Source: Nannochloropsis salina CCMP1776
Lineage: Eukaryota; Sar; Eustigmatophyceae; Eustigmatales; Monodopsidaceae
Assembly (NCBI GenBank): GCA_004565275.1
Contig: SDOX01000011.1
Span: 868,924 to 931,261, forward strand
Direction: 5' to 3'
Length of the DNA: 62,338 nt
The notes under the pieces are model-generated. The model searched no databases. It was not told the DNA's origin and saw only the letters and a list, made by a program, of their open reading frames with translations. The translations under genes were made by a program, and so were the position numbers. How positions within the stretch are numbered: the stretch's first letter is position 1; each line of letters begins with the position of its first letter. Of the stretch, positions 50,501-61,374 are shown piece after piece.

Positions 50501-53500
50501 AACCTCCCTTCCCTCCTCCTCACCGCCTTCCTCCTCTCCTCCTGCATCGCCGCCTCCTTTTGATTCGTGGGTGGTTGAGCAGCTTGTCTCGTCTTCCCTT
50601 CCTGCCTCCTCCCTTCCCTCCCTCCCTCCCTCCCTCCCTCCCCTCCCTCCCTCCCACCCTCCTCCCCATTGAGGACCCTGCCTGGCTCAACTCGCTGGGC
50701 TTGCCCGCGTGGTTTAATGCGATGGCAAGGGACAGAGACATGATGAGGAGGGAGGGGAGGGAAAGGCAAAAGGCCCGCAGGAGTCCCTCCAGTGAAGCGG
50801 GCGAAATCCCCGACGGTCCTGGGAACAAGGCGGGAAACGCCGGAAGCACCTACCTTAACAGGCGGATCCTGACCTTCCCAGCCATCCTTCCCGCACTTTT
50901 CCGTCTGACAGAGCCTGGAGACAGGGGGACGGACGAGGAGCAGGGCCGCACCTCCCTCAAATCAGACCGTGCAGAGGCCCCCCTCTGTGGTACACCTGCG
51001 GCGGCGGGGGAGGGGGGGGGGAGGAAGGGGAAGAGGATGGGGAAGAGGAAGTGACGGGCGGGTGCGGGTGGCAGAGGAGAGAATGGCAGAGAAGCAAGCC
51101 GTTCTCGGGGCCGACGGAGGAATTCTTCCCTCCCCCTCAGGCGTTTCAGCACCTCCTTCTCCCCTCCCTCCTCCTGTTTCCCTCCGTTTAGATGAAGACG
51201 TAAGGAGAGGTCTGGAGGTGCTGTTCAGAGAGCGAGGTCGGCGAGGTCGCGCCTCCTTAACAAATGTATTGTGCGGTTGGAAGGAGGAGGAAATGTGGGC
51301 GTGGCGATGGTGGACGTGTTTTTTGATGGATGAGGAGGGCGTGGGAGGTGAGAGCGGGGTCTGGGGGGGAGGAGGTGGGGGATGTCAGGAGGCTTTCGCG
51401 GAATTTTTGCGGGAGTGGCGGGAAGAGCAACAAAGGAGATGGGGAAAGGAGGGAGATGCAGGAGGTGTGGAGAGAGATGGAGGAGGAAGGAGGGAGGAGG
51501 AGGGCGAGGTGGTCGTATGGGAGGTGGACGAAACGGAGGATCGCCTGAGAAATCGCAGAAAGTTAAGGCGAAGGCCATGGGCCTCGGTGTTTTTCGGGGA
51601 AGGAGAAGGAGGGGAGGAGTGGTGGGAGGAAGAGGACGTGGAGGTGGCGGTGCTACTTCGGCACCTGGAGAAGGGAAGAAGGTTGGGGGACCTCAAGAAA
51701 GGTGATGAGGAGGGAAGGGATGAGAGAGAAACCAGACCAACGTCGGGAGTGGAAGGGTCAGAAAGAGGTAAGAAGGAGGAAGAGGGCGCGAAAGCCGTTG
51801 AGACGGCGAACATGGCACCACACGTCAGCTGTCCCCCTGAGAGGGTGATGGAGAGGGAAGGAGGAGGAGGGAAGGTTCTGAAAAGGGGGACGGAGTTTGT
51901 GGAGGATGAGCCTGGAAGGGGGCTTTGGAAGGAGTTGGTGGCTTATCAGAAACGAAGTACCGAGAAAGGAGAGGAAAGGGGGGAGGAGGAGGAAGAAGAA
52001 GGAAGTGAAGAGACGGAGGAAGAAGAAGCGGGGGAGGAAGAGGGAGGGAAGATGGAAAAGGGAAAGAAGAGGGAGATGGAGGAGGAGGGCGAGGGAATAG
52101 GGGGGGAGAAGGAGCAGGAGGAGCTGAAGGCAAAGGTGGAATCTCAAACGGGGAAAAGGGCGGGAAACCACGCACAGCAGATATTTGCAGAGGGGGGATC
52201 GGAGCAGCCCTCTGGTCCGGCTCGCACGGGCGACCGCCGGGACTTGAATTCCCTGCCACCACCTGCCTTCCCTCCCCCTCCCGCCAAGGACGAAGGGCCA
52301 GGGCGAGGCGATGAGGAGGGAAGGAGGGGTCCGGAGGAGGTACGGGAGGCAGCGACGACAACAGATGGAGTTAAACAGAAGGATGCGATGGCCTCGGACG
52401 GGGAGGAGGCGGCAGGCACAGGTACAGGCAGTGATGAGATGGGAAGGATGGGAGGCGGCCATGCGCGGGGGGCGCGTGTGCGTGCCACGATGAAGGCAAA
52501 CGTCAGAAGACCCAGGAATGGAGCGATCAGGAGCACGGTCCCGCTGCCGGAAGATTTCGTGCCATATTCTTTTTTAGCCCCCAGCGTGACCGACGGGACT
52601 GGCGGTAGGACCGACGGGAGCGAGGAGAGGATGATGGGAAAAGCCCGAGGGGCCGTGTCGCAGGGCTGGCACCCCTGCGAGGTCATTCGACCCCTGACGG
52701 TTACTCCGGGTGTCTGTCAATTGCATGATGGAGGCCTCTGCTTCCTGCGTCCGGCCCCGCTGCCCTCCCTCCCTTCCACCCTGCGCAGCCGCAGGCCGAG
52801 GCGCGCGGGGCCTTTGCAGAGTTTTCCTTCCACTCTCATCCCCTTGCCTTCTATACTGGCTCTTTTTCCTCGCCGGTACCAACAGCAAGACGCCATCGCC
52901 CTAGAGCTCTTTCTGGAGGACCACACCTCCCTCTTCCTTAACTTCCACACCCAGGCCGCCGCGCTCTCCGTGTCGAAGCACGTTCGGAACCTCCAACCTC
53001 CCTTCCTGGCTCCTCGCCTTAACTCGAGCCCCCGTCGGCTCCTGGTGCACGCCAAGACCGCCCATGGCCACTCTCTGACGCAGGCCTGGGTGCGTCGGGA
53101 AATTTCAAATTTCGAATACTTAGCCTGCGTGAACGCGGCGGCGGGGCGGACTCTTAACGATTTGTCGCAATACCCCGTCTTTCCCTGGATCTTGGCCGAC
53201 TACACCTCGGAGGTTTTGAATTTGAACGACCCGCACACGTTTCGGGATTTGAAATGGCCGATGGGGGCCCAGACCGAAACGGCCCGTCAACGGCTCCAAG
53301 ACCGTTACGCGGCCCTTCGGGAGGGATATGGAGAGGCGTGCTTGGCGGGTGATAGTGGGTCGTCCCTCCCTCCTTTCCACCACGGATCCCATTACTCGAA
53401 TGCGGCGTTTGTCCTTTGGTATCTCCTCCGCCTGGAACCTTTCACTTCCCTCCATCGGGAATTTCACTCGGGACATTTCGATTTGCCCGACCGGCAGTTC

Positions 53501-55777
53501 CGCTCCCTCCGCACCGCCTACCAGGGTTGTGTGACCAACCCCAACGACGTGAAGGAGCTCATCCCGGAATTGTTTTGCCTCCCCGAATTCTTGTCGAACG
53601 TGAATCGGGTCGCATTGGGCCGGACCCAAAGTGGGGAAGAAGTCGGGGACGTGGAACTTCCGCCATGGGCCCATGGGAGTGTGGATGATTTTGTGCGCGT
53701 GCATCGCGAGGCATTGGAAAGTGAGTTTGTCAGCGCTCATCTCCACCACTGGATCGACCTCGTCTTTGGCTATAAACAGCGCCCGCCCTTCCTCCCCTCT
53801 CCCTCCTCCTCCTCCACCCTGAGCACGGCCCTCCGGCCTCAGGTTTCCCCCCCCCTCGCGCCCGCCGTGGGCGCTTGCAATGTCTTTTTCAACCTGACTT
53901 ACCACGATGCCATCGACCTGGAGGCTCTCAAACGAACCGACCCTTCCCTCTACGCCGCGACGCTCACGCAAATTCGAGACTTTGGCCAGACCCCTCCCCA
54001 GCTCTTCCTCTCTCCCCATCCTACCCGGAGGTTGCTCCCGCAAATCTCCGACCTGACCTGGCCCATCGCCAGCGTCCTTCCCGGCGCCGGCACCTCCATC
54101 CCTCCCCTTCCCTTCCCATCCCAAAATGCCCACGGAAGAGACGCCTCCACCTCGATTTCCTCCTCCTCCTCCGTCACCTCCGCCTCTTCCTCCCCCTCCT
54201 TCCCTCCCTCCGCCCCCCTCCTGGGCCCGAAGCTTCCCAAGCCCCGCCACTTCCTCTCCTTCCCTTCCCCTCCCCTCACTTCCTCCGCCCTCCTCCTCTG
54301 CCAAGAGGGGCCCAGGGGCGACAGCCTCCTCACCCTCGACGCCACCGGCGCCTTGGGCTGGCACCAGTGGACCACCTTAAGTCCTGACGTCATCCCACCG
54401 TTTAAATTTAAGGCGGATGCCTGCAAAGGTGGAGGAGGAGGATGGAAGGTGCGACGGCGGCAGGAAGTGGCAGTGGACCCGACCAGGGGCCTCCTCTTCA
54501 CCTGTGGCTACCTGGATCGCTCTCTTAAGGTGATGGCCATTCAGGATCCTACCTCCCTCCCCACCTCCTCCTCCGCCCCTGCCTCCCCCGGCCCCTCCCT
54601 CGGGGCGTCTCCCACCTCCGGGCTCGCCTGGGAGGAAAGCGGTCACAGCCCTCTCCCCCTGTGGGGTAGGGGACGACGTGGAGGCGTGGTTCTACAGTCC
54701 CTGACCGGGCCCCACGACGGGGTCATCTCCTGTCTGGCGCTGGGGAGAGCTGGGTGCGCCTTCCATCATCCTTGCCAGTCTCTGGTGCCCACCGGGGGCA
54801 AGGGGGGAGGGAGGGAGGGAGGGAGGGGGAAGGCTTACCTCGTTACCGGCTCTGAGGACTGCACTGTCCGAGTCTGGGAGGTGGGGGGAGGGGGAGGGAG
54901 GGAGGGAGGGGAAGGCGAGTGGGCCCGTGGGGTCGGAGCCTGTGCTGGCCATGCGAGGGGCACGCGGATACGGTGACTAGCGTTGCCATGGACCTGGAGC
55001 TGGACGTGATCTTGTCGGGGGGGAGGGACGGGCGGGTGGTGCTGCACAGCGTGAGGGAGGGGAAGTTTGTGCGGGTGTTGGAAAGGGAGGAGGAGGAAGG
55101 GGGGAGGGGGATGCCGCCCCTGGGGGTGCTGGGGAGGGAGATAGAGGGAGAGGGGGAGGGGGAGGGGGAGGGGGAGGGAGAGGGAGAGGGGGAGGGAGAG
55201 GAAGAGGGGAGGGGCATCGACGGCAAGAGCAGAGGCGGCTCCCTGGGGGGGTAGGAGGAGGAAAGAGAGGGAAAGGAAGAGGGAGGAGGAGGAGGAGGAG
55301 GAGGAGGAGAAGGAGAAAGGGAACGAGGTCGTCGACTGGGTAGGCGTCTCTCCGGCGGGCTACCTCCTCTCCTACTCCCGTCCTTCCCATCTCCTCACTG
55401 CCCACAGCCTCAACGGCCGTCTGTTGGCCCGGCTGGCCTGCCCTGCTGGCCTAAGTGCCTTTTGTTTCTCCCACGACGGGCAGGTCCTGATAGTAGGCAC
55501 CGAGACCCGACGACTGCACATGCTCTGGTGTCACTCCCTGCGTCCTGCCCGAGGGGGAGGGAGGGAGGGCTTGGAGGGACTGGTCGCCACGGACGGGGCC
55601 GGTCCGGGCCTGCGGGTGCCTTCCTTCCCCGCCTCCATCACCACCTTGGCCTTGACAACGGAGGAGAAGCACCTGTTAGTGGGTCTAGGAAACGGGCAGT
55701 TGTATATATTGACGCCAGAGGCGGGGTATTTGCGGGCGCGCTTGAAGAAGAAATTGGAAACGATGGGATTCTACTGA
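41600..55777 (+). CDS. Giant BEACH-domain protein with PH-like, BEACH and WD40 regions
   Basis: One gene of about 14 kb, estimated at 4,300-4,500 aa. BEACH proteins are large cytosolic scaffolds in vesicle traffic, autophagy or lysosome biology. Coding blocks by frame: 41600..42412; 42514 to about 42925; about 43140 to 48330; about 48590 to 50570; about 50660 to 50930; about 51050 to 54885; about 54960 to 55230; about 55325 to 55777. The first junction (GGA|GTGGAC to CGACAG|GCC) is in phase; the others are inferred from frame changes and not pinned. Order: helical repeats; a ConA-like segment (PLNYFFLEGSEAGLRLRPFA, KIGTVCLVDDALEEEHYLDL); GVKVILPLLALLAF; PH-like (RRYQQQDAIALELFLEDHTS); BEACH (REISNFEYLACVNAAAGRTL, NDLSQYPVFPWILADYTSEV); WD40 repeats (VTGSEDCTVRVWEV, GHADTVTSVAMDLELDVILS). 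It ends at TGA 55775-55777 after the typical C-terminal SLNGRLLARL and FSHDGQVLIVG. No FYVE domain seen. Confidence 0.8.
44789..44829. repeat. (TCC)n microsatellite, Ser-coding
   Basis: About 13 TCC units in frame within the BEACH gene, coding a Ser run. Similar tracts lie at 45299-45332 and 48350-48399 (Ser) and at 49504-49548. Confidence 0.85.
45299..45332. repeat. (CTC)n microsatellite, Ser-coding
   Basis: Trinucleotide run in the BEACH gene, read as Ser. Confidence 0.85.
48350..48399. repeat. (TCC)n microsatellite at a frame change
   Basis: About 16 TCC units. It lies just after the last confident residues of the ConA-like segment and before the reading frame changes, so it may be coding Ser or the C/T-rich part of an intron. 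Confidence 0.85.
49504..49548. repeat. (TCC/CTC)n microsatellite, Pro-coding in this frame
   Basis: Trinucleotide tract read as a run of about 16 Pro in the frame used here by the BEACH gene; the same repeat codes Ser in the earlier block. Confidence 0.8.
52870..54040 (+). other. PH-like and BEACH domain block of the giant gene
   Basis: This is the most conserved part of the 41600-55777 gene and it settles the family. The PH-like end is DAIALELFLEDHTSLFLNFH. The BEACH domain runs from TQAWVRREISNFEYLACVNA (about 53079) through NDLSQYPVFPWILADYTSEV, FHHGSHYSNAAFVLWYLLRL, TSLHREFHSGHFDLPDRQFR, NPNDVKELIPELFCLPEFLS and HHWIDLVFGYKQRP. A Ser/Pro insert interrupts it before NVFFNLTYHDAIDLEALKRT and IRDFGQTPPQLF at about 54000. 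All in one frame. Confidence 0.9.
55130..55215. repeat. G/A-rich (GAGGGG)n tract
   Basis: Imperfect GAGGGG/GAGGGA repeats between two WD40-coding blocks of the BEACH gene. It is read as Glu-Gly repeats but may be the start of a G-rich intron. Confidence 0.7.
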
Positions 55778-56047
55778 AGGAGGGAGGGAGAGAGGGAGGG
55801 AAGCACAGAGGAGGGACATGTCAACAAGTAATAAAAGAAGGGGGAAAAGAAGATGGAATGAGGGCAGGAGGAAGGGAAGGAAGAAGAAGGGAGGGAAGGA
55901 AGGCGAGGATCTACTGAAGGAGGGAGGGAGAGAGGGAGGGACGCACGGAGGGGGGGGTGTCAACAAGTTATGAAAGAGGGGAAAAAAGAAGAGGGAATGA
56001 GGGCAGGAGGAAGGGAAGGAAGAAGAAGGGAGGGAAGGAAGGCGAGG
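55771..56047. repeat. Tandem duplication of about 140 bp covering the BEACH stop codon
   Basis: Copy 1 is 55771-55910 and copy 2 is 55911-56047. Both begin CTACTGAAGGAGGGAGGGAG and end GGAAGGCGAGG. They are highly similar with a few substitutions and short indels. Copy 1 begins with the last Tyr codon and the TGA of the BEACH gene, so the 3' end of the gene has been duplicated. Confidence 0.85.
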
Positions 56048-56720
56048 CCGAGGACATGGATAATGGTGCGGGAAAAGGCCAGGGGCCCCATGCTGTAAAT
56101 GAATTGTGAAAAAAATTAGGGGGACGAAGGTGGTATCCACGGTGCTGCTGCAAGTTCCCCTCAAAGCATACTTCAGCTTGAAACAAGAAAAGGAAGAAAG
56201 CTGTCCCAGGCATATTTCACAAAAAGACCACCTCAAAGGCGCATCTGCACGCGTCGTTTCATCCCTATTGTTTCCTACCGCTTATCCTTTGTGTCTCTTC
56301 TCATAGCGGACGACCCAGCTTCCGTAAAAACGCGGCTCATCCATCCATAGCTCACCCTCCATTTCCAAGGCCTGTCTCCCATCGCAGCATATCATACACT
56401 CCGTCGTTCCCCTCCCCTCCCATCCCCGATGCCTCCACCTTCTTCTCTCTCCCACACCCTCAGAGTGTCTTCCTTAGGCGTCCATTTTCTTGCTCCTCGT
56501 GCCATTTTTTCGATCTCAGGACCCCTTCGATTCCTTCTCCCCCCACCTCGACTACTTCGCCGGTGCAGGCGACAGTCGCCTCACGACCACAGCATGAGTC
56601 CTGGCCCCCCTCCATGTCTTTTCTCCTTTATCTGCACCTGTTCTTTCCTACCTTTTCCATGTCTCTTCTCCTTCCCTCCACGCCTTCCCCCCCCCCTTCC
56701 CTTCTGTTATGCGCCTAGGC
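56048..56720. other. Convergent 3' region between BEACH and B12D-like genes
   Basis: About 670 bp, C/T-rich from 56400 on. No gene supported; open frames here follow composition bias. Confidence 0.4.
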
Positions 56721-57535
56721 CTACTTCCAGTCTCGCATTAAGGAGGTGCGCTTGCGTGGGTTTACGCGGTTGTCCGGGCTGTGGAGAAACTTGTATCTGA
56801 TAGGAGGGAGGGAAGGAGGGCAGGGAAAGAGGGAGGGAGGTCATGACTTGGTTCCATAAATACCTGGGCCTGCTGACTCTCTTTGGTTACTTACGCAGTG
56901 AAGCCACTGCACATGGTTACGGCGAAGGTAATGATGACAATAATGGGGTATGTTGCTCCATCCATCAGCCACGTCTGCGTGAGGGAAAGGGGAATGCATG
57001 GAAGGGAGGAAGAAAAGCAGGGAGGGTGAGAGCACGGTAGGGAGTGATGCGCTCTCTGTCAATCCGGACACGAAACACGGAATCGGGTGGCGGACAGAAA
57101 ACAAGTTTTCACTCGGCAAGGGCGCCAAATGAGCCCTCGTCTTGGCTTACTTTCCTTCGACATCCGTAGCGATAGACAGAGGAATCAGTGCTATTTGCCC
57201 CCGACTGAATCCTCTACCCTTTCTGTCTTGAAAATTTAACAAAAGCGCGTTCGATCAACGCAGATCCGCATCCTCACCTGCTTGAAATTCTTTCGCGAGC
57301 TGTACTCGACTGGAGGTCGTGTGCTGCTTTGTTGTCGCACTACGCTGCCCATACTGGGGTTGAAAACACGAAATCGAAAGGGGGGCAAGGGTGAGATGTG
57401 CCTGCACCACATGGAGATATTGGGACATATTGTTCCTCTTCGTTCAACGCACCGTGCTGCAGGTCCCGTCAGAGAGAAAGTGCTAGCGCGCGCAAAAGCA
57501 GGGCGAATGGCCGATGTGAAGATGCGGCTATGCAT
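56721..57535 (-). CDS. Small mitochondrial membrane protein, B12D/MLRQ (NDUFA4)-like
   Basis: Three exons: 57535..57278, 56974..56895, 56796..56721 (phases 0 and 2; donors GTGAGG and GTAAGT, acceptors CACGCAG and CTATCAG), 137 aa. The N-terminus MHSRIFTSAIRPAFARASTF is Arg/Ala/Ser-rich without acidic residues, as in a mitochondrial presequence. The conserved C-terminal part has a membrane segment (ATYPIIVIITFAVTMCSGFT) followed by AYKFLHSPDNRVNPRKRTS. This is the B12D/MLRQ pattern of YP(L/V)..., a hydrophobic helix, then R.....PDVR(V/I)....R. Members of this family are small inner-membrane subunits or partners of respiratory complexes I/IV. The junctions give one continuous product, which supports the model. 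The DNA just upstream of its start is duplicated (see repeats). Confidence 0.7.
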
Positions 57536-57552
57536 GGTTAATCTGCATTGCG

Positions 57553-58200
57553 ATAATAAAAGCGGGTGCAGTGAGAAAAACCATCGGGGCATGAGAAGGA
57601 CGACGAAGGCGAAGGAGCGAGTATAGAGGCGGAAAAGCATCGATCGGAAACAAAAATCCACAAGAACCTATGGCCAAGGCGCAGCTTTGATGGCCTCCAT
57701 GGAAAGAAAGGACGTTTGTGCATGCATTTTGAGCACTCGATTTTGATGGATTCACACGGCATTGGATGATGGCCATCATGGGGGAATCCAACCATATGGC
57801 CCTCCCCCGACTTCAACTTGCCCTCCATGTATTTAAACCCAGCACACAACACAATTTATTTCGTTCACGCCAAAAGCACGGCCTTGCATCGATGGATCGG
57901 TCAATGTATATCGTTTCCAGCGCCGTTAGGGACGTAGCCCTGTATTTTGAGCAAGGTATTGGTGCCCTCAAGGAGTCTCCTCCTCTACTGCCATATGTTT
58001 CGCTGCTTTTGCGACTTCAAGCCCGTAAAGACTGGCTAGGCATCCACTCTTTTTCTTTCCAGGCGATCTAGAAAGAAAATGAGAATTTGTCAAGGGCAAG
58101 GGACCATGCAGTAGATTAAATTGCATGGCACCTTTTGATGCACGCACATATGACACGATGATGAAGTGATGGTGGAGCGGTGTCCATGAACAATTTTACG
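57553..58200. repeat. Duplicated block, copy 1 (upstream of the B12D-like gene)
   Basis: Nearly the same sequence is found at 59471-60119 in the same orientation, starting at ATAATAAAAGCGGGTGCAGT and running to the left flank of the foldback element. Differences are scattered substitutions and small indels. The block begins 18 bp upstream of the ATG of the minus-strand B12D-like gene, so it includes that gene's presumed promoter. Confidence 0.85.
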
Positions 58201-58909
58201 TCGAAGCACCTGTTGGGTCCCAACGTGTGTATATATCCCGTCCAGGGTCGCCGTACGATGCTCGATCTGACGCATCCTGGTCGACTACCCATCCCATCAT
58301 GCACAGAACCTTGCCGCCGTGGTGTTCGAAGGCTCCATCTGGACGTCAACCGACGTGGGTGCCACCTGGACGGAGCGATTGGACAAAGAATCACGTACCT
58401 GGTTGTCGATCGCGTCCTTCGTCTAATCGCTCCGTCCATGTCGCGCCCGCTTTGGTTGATGTCCAGATGGAGCCTCCAGTCACCACGGCGGCTAGGTTCT
58501 GTGCATGATGGGATGGGTAGTCGACCAGGATGCGTCAGATCGAGCATCGCATTGCGACCCTGGACGAGACATGCACACACGATGATGTTACTTATTCATT
58601 CACGTTATCTATGTTAACAATTGATGCTCTTCTGTACAGTGAGAAACAATTTCCTATCCACCTCTTCAATGTCGATCATAAAATACGTGGCGACAAGATG
58701 AATATGGCATGCGATTGAAAGGACAGTTCGGGTGGTGATCAATCGTTTTTTCTTATCTTGACACGCCGTTGCTTTGCGGATTCATGCTTTGCGGATTCAA
58801 GACGGGGTGACTATTATTCCAGCGTGTAGAGGGATGCGAACATATCTGTCGTTGCTTTTTCTTATCCTCACGCCGTCACGACATCTCCTGGGTGGCTGAT
58901 CCGTCCCTC
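58147..58909. mobile_element. Foldback element, module 1 (leader, inverted repeat, tail)
   Basis: The core, 58218-58590, is a long imperfect inverted repeat. The left arm starts CGTGTGTATATATCCCGTCC at about 58224. The right arm ends GGACGAGACATGCACACACG at about 58580. Each arm is about 170 nt with most positions paired; the arms meet near 58400-58420. A 320-bp AT-richer tail follows (58590-58909). The same leader-foldback-tail order recurs at 61626-62338. No transposase frame is present. This is consistent with a non-autonomous foldback or large MITE-type element; target-site duplications could not be settled by eye. Confidence 0.65.
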
Positions 58910-59360
58910 AAGCCATGCTGCACCCCTCGTTCCCATCAGTCATGGGATCGACCCTCTCTCCCATTCCTCGGATCCCTTTCCCTTCCCCCATTCCTTCCCC
59001 TCCTCCCCCTCCTCCCCCTCCTCCTCCCCTCCCTGTCTGATCTCTTTCAGCATTTTCCCCGCTCTCCATGGCCACATGGATCCACTCACTCATCGATCTG
59101 ACCAGCCGCTTGTCCTGCACACCCCTGTACTTCATCTCTCTCTCAATCTCCATTGCCAGGCCCTTCACCTTCTTCCTCAACGACCTCACGCCCGGGTCTA
59201 TTCCCTCTTCCCCCCCTCCCTCCTCCCTCCCTCCAACTTCCCCTTCCAGCTAGACCGCATCCTGCAAGATGCGTCGGGCGTCTAACCTGGCCAGTATGAA
59301 TTCCCCTCCCCGACATAAGGCCCGACACCGCACCTCCAATGCTGCATTTGTTCACGTAGA
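58910..59360 (-). pseudogene. Captured coding-like fragment between repeat blocks
   Basis: This segment is unlike the repeats around it. On the minus strand it reads DPGVRSLRKKVKGLAMEIER, EMKYRGVQDKRLVRSMSEWI, then HVAMESGENAERDQTG, a charged helical segment, followed by a Gly run and a stop. There is no clear start or splice context, so it looks like a piece of a gene carried into the repeat cluster. The family is not recognised. Confidence 0.4.
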
Positions 59361-59380
59361 TAACGTGAATGAATACGTAA

Positions 59381-59470
59381 CATCATCGTGTGTGCATGTC
59401 TCGTTCAGGGTTGCCATGCGATGCTCGATCTGCAGCACCCTGGTCGAGTACCCATCCCATCATGCACAGC
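59381..59470. repeat. Truncated foldback arm
   Basis: It starts CATCGTGTGTGCATGTCTCG and matches one foldback arm to the ATCCCATCATGCACAG region. It then breaks off and joins the second copy of the 57.55-kb block at about 59471. Confidence 0.7.
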
Positions 59471-60119
59471 AGATAATAAAAGCGGGTGCAGTGAGAAAAA
59501 CCTTCTGGGCACGAGAAGGACGACGAAGGCGAAGGAGCGAGTATAGAGGGGGAAAAGCATTGATCGGAAACAAACACCAACAAGAACCTATGGGCAATGC
59601 ACAGCATTGATGGCCTCCATAGAAGGAAAGGACGTTTGTGCATGCATTTTGAGCACACGATTTCGACGGATTCGCACGGCATTGGATGATGGCCATCATG
59701 TGGGAATCCAACCATATATGCCCCCCCCCCGACTTCGACTTGCCCTCCATGTATTTAAACCCAGCACGCATCACAATTTATTTCGTTCACGCCAAATACA
59801 CAGTCTTTCATGGATGGATCTGTCCATGTATGTCGTTTCCAGCGCGGATGTAGCCCTGTATTTTGGGCAAGGTATTGGTGTCCTTGAAGACTCCTCCTCT
59901 ACTGCCGTATGTCTCTCGCTGCTTTTGCGACTTTCCCGCCCATATAGACTGGCTATGCATCCACTCTTTTTCTTTTCAGGCAATCCAGAAAGAAAATGAG
60001 AATTTCTCAAGAGCAAGGGACCATGCAGTAGATTAAATGGCGTGGTACCTTTTGATGCACGCACAAATGACACGATGATGAAGTGATGGTGGAGCGGAGT
60101 CCATGAACAATTTTACGTC
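59471..60119. repeat. Duplicated block, copy 2
   Basis: Direct copy of 57553-58200, about 1.92 kb downstream. It carries the equivalents of all landmarks of copy 1, but no copy of the B12D-like coding exons is attached. Confidence 0.85.
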
Positions 60120-60400
60120 GAAGCACCTGTTGGGTCCCATCGTGTGTGCATGTCCCGTCCAGGGTCGCCGTACGATGCTCGATGGTGATGATGATGATGA
60201 ATCACGTCCCTGGTTGTCGATCGCATCTTTCGTCCAATCGCTCCGTTCAGTTGGCGCCCACAGTTGACGTATAGATGGAGCCTCCAATCACCACGGCGGC
60301 AGCATGCTGTGCATGATGGGATGGGTAGTCGACCAGGATGCGTCAGATCGAGTATCGTATGGCGACCCTGGACGAGACATGCACACACGTTGATATTACT
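60120..60400. mobile_element. Foldback element copy, left arm shortened
   Basis: Starts with the usual CGTGTGTGCATGTCCCGTCC arm, but the left arm stops after ATGCTCGAT and is replaced by a short (GAT)n run. The right arm is complete to GACGAGACATGCACACACG. Confidence 0.65.
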
Positions 60401-60473
60401 CAATCATTCACGTTATCGATGTTTACAAATGCACCTCCTCTGTACAGTGAGAAACAATTTACTATCCACCTGG

Positions 60474-60799
60474 TCAATGTCGATGATAAAATATGCGGCA
60501 ATAAGATAATCCTGGCATGCGATTGAATTTCTTTCCAGGCAATCTAGAAAGCATCTGATTTTTCTTTTCAGGCAATCTAGAAAGAAAATGAGAGTTTGTC
60601 AAGAGCAAGGGACCATGCAGTAGATTAAATTGCATGGTACCTGTTGATGTACGCACAAATGACACGATACTGAAGTGATGGTGGAGCGGAGTCCATGAAC
60701 AATTTTACGTCGAAGCACCTGTTGGGTCCCATCGTGTGTATATGTCCCGTCCAGGGTCGCCGTACGATGCTCGATCTGACGCATCCTGGTCGACTACCC
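60474..60799. repeat. 575-bp-period tandem duplication, copy 1
   Basis: Matches 61049-61374 almost perfectly, offset 575 bp. It contains an internal short tandem of TTTC(T/C)AGGCAATCTAGAAAG at 60530-60588, present in both copies. Confidence 0.85.
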
Positions 60800-61046
60800 A
60801 TCCCATCATGCACAGAACCTTGCCGCCGTGGTGTTCGAAGGCTCCATCTACACGTCAACCGTGGGCGCCATTTGGACGGAGTGATTGGACGAAGGATGCG
60901 ATCGACAAGCAGGGACGTCCCAGGTTGTCGATCGCATCCTTCGTCCAATCGCTCCGTCCAAGTGGCGCCCACAGTTAACGTATAGATGGAGCCTCCAATC
61001 ACCACGGCGGCAACATGCTGTGCATGATGGGATGGGTAGTCGACCA
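60717..61046. mobile_element. Foldback element copy, most symmetrical
   Basis: The left arm from GTCCAGGGTCGCCGTACGAT to GACGAAGGATGCGATCGACA and the right arm from TGTCGATCGCATCCTTCGTC to GATGGGTAGTCGACCA pair closely around a loop of fewer than 20 nt (60909-60926). The right arm is cut at GTCGACCA, where the next tandem copy begins. Confidence 0.7.
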
Positions 61047-61048
61047 CT

Positions 61049-61374
61049 TCAATGTCGATGATAAAATATGCGGCAATAAGATAATCCTGGCATGCGATTG
61101 AATTTCTTTCCAGGCAATCTAGAAAGCATCTGATTTTTCTTTTCAGGCAATCTAGAAAGAAAATGAGAGTTTGTCAAGGGCAAGGGACCATGCAGTAGAT
61201 TAAATTGCATGGTACCTGTTGATGTACGCACAAATGACACGATACTGAAGTGATGGTGGAGCGGAGTCCATGAACAATTTTACGTCGAAGCACCTGTTGG
61301 GTCTCATCGTGTGTGCATGTCCCGTCCAGGGTCGCCATGCGATGCTCGATCTGACGCATCCTGGTCGACAGATT
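61049..61374. repeat. 575-bp-period tandem duplication, copy 2
   Basis: Second copy of 60474-60799. After GTCGAC the sequence departs into a rearranged foldback. Confidence 0.85.

Noticed and set aside
57158-57190. ATG followed by a GTAAGC donor as first exon of the B12D-like gene
   Set aside because: The phase does not fit the next exon; the exon at 57535-57278 joins in phase and supplies a mitochondrial presequence.
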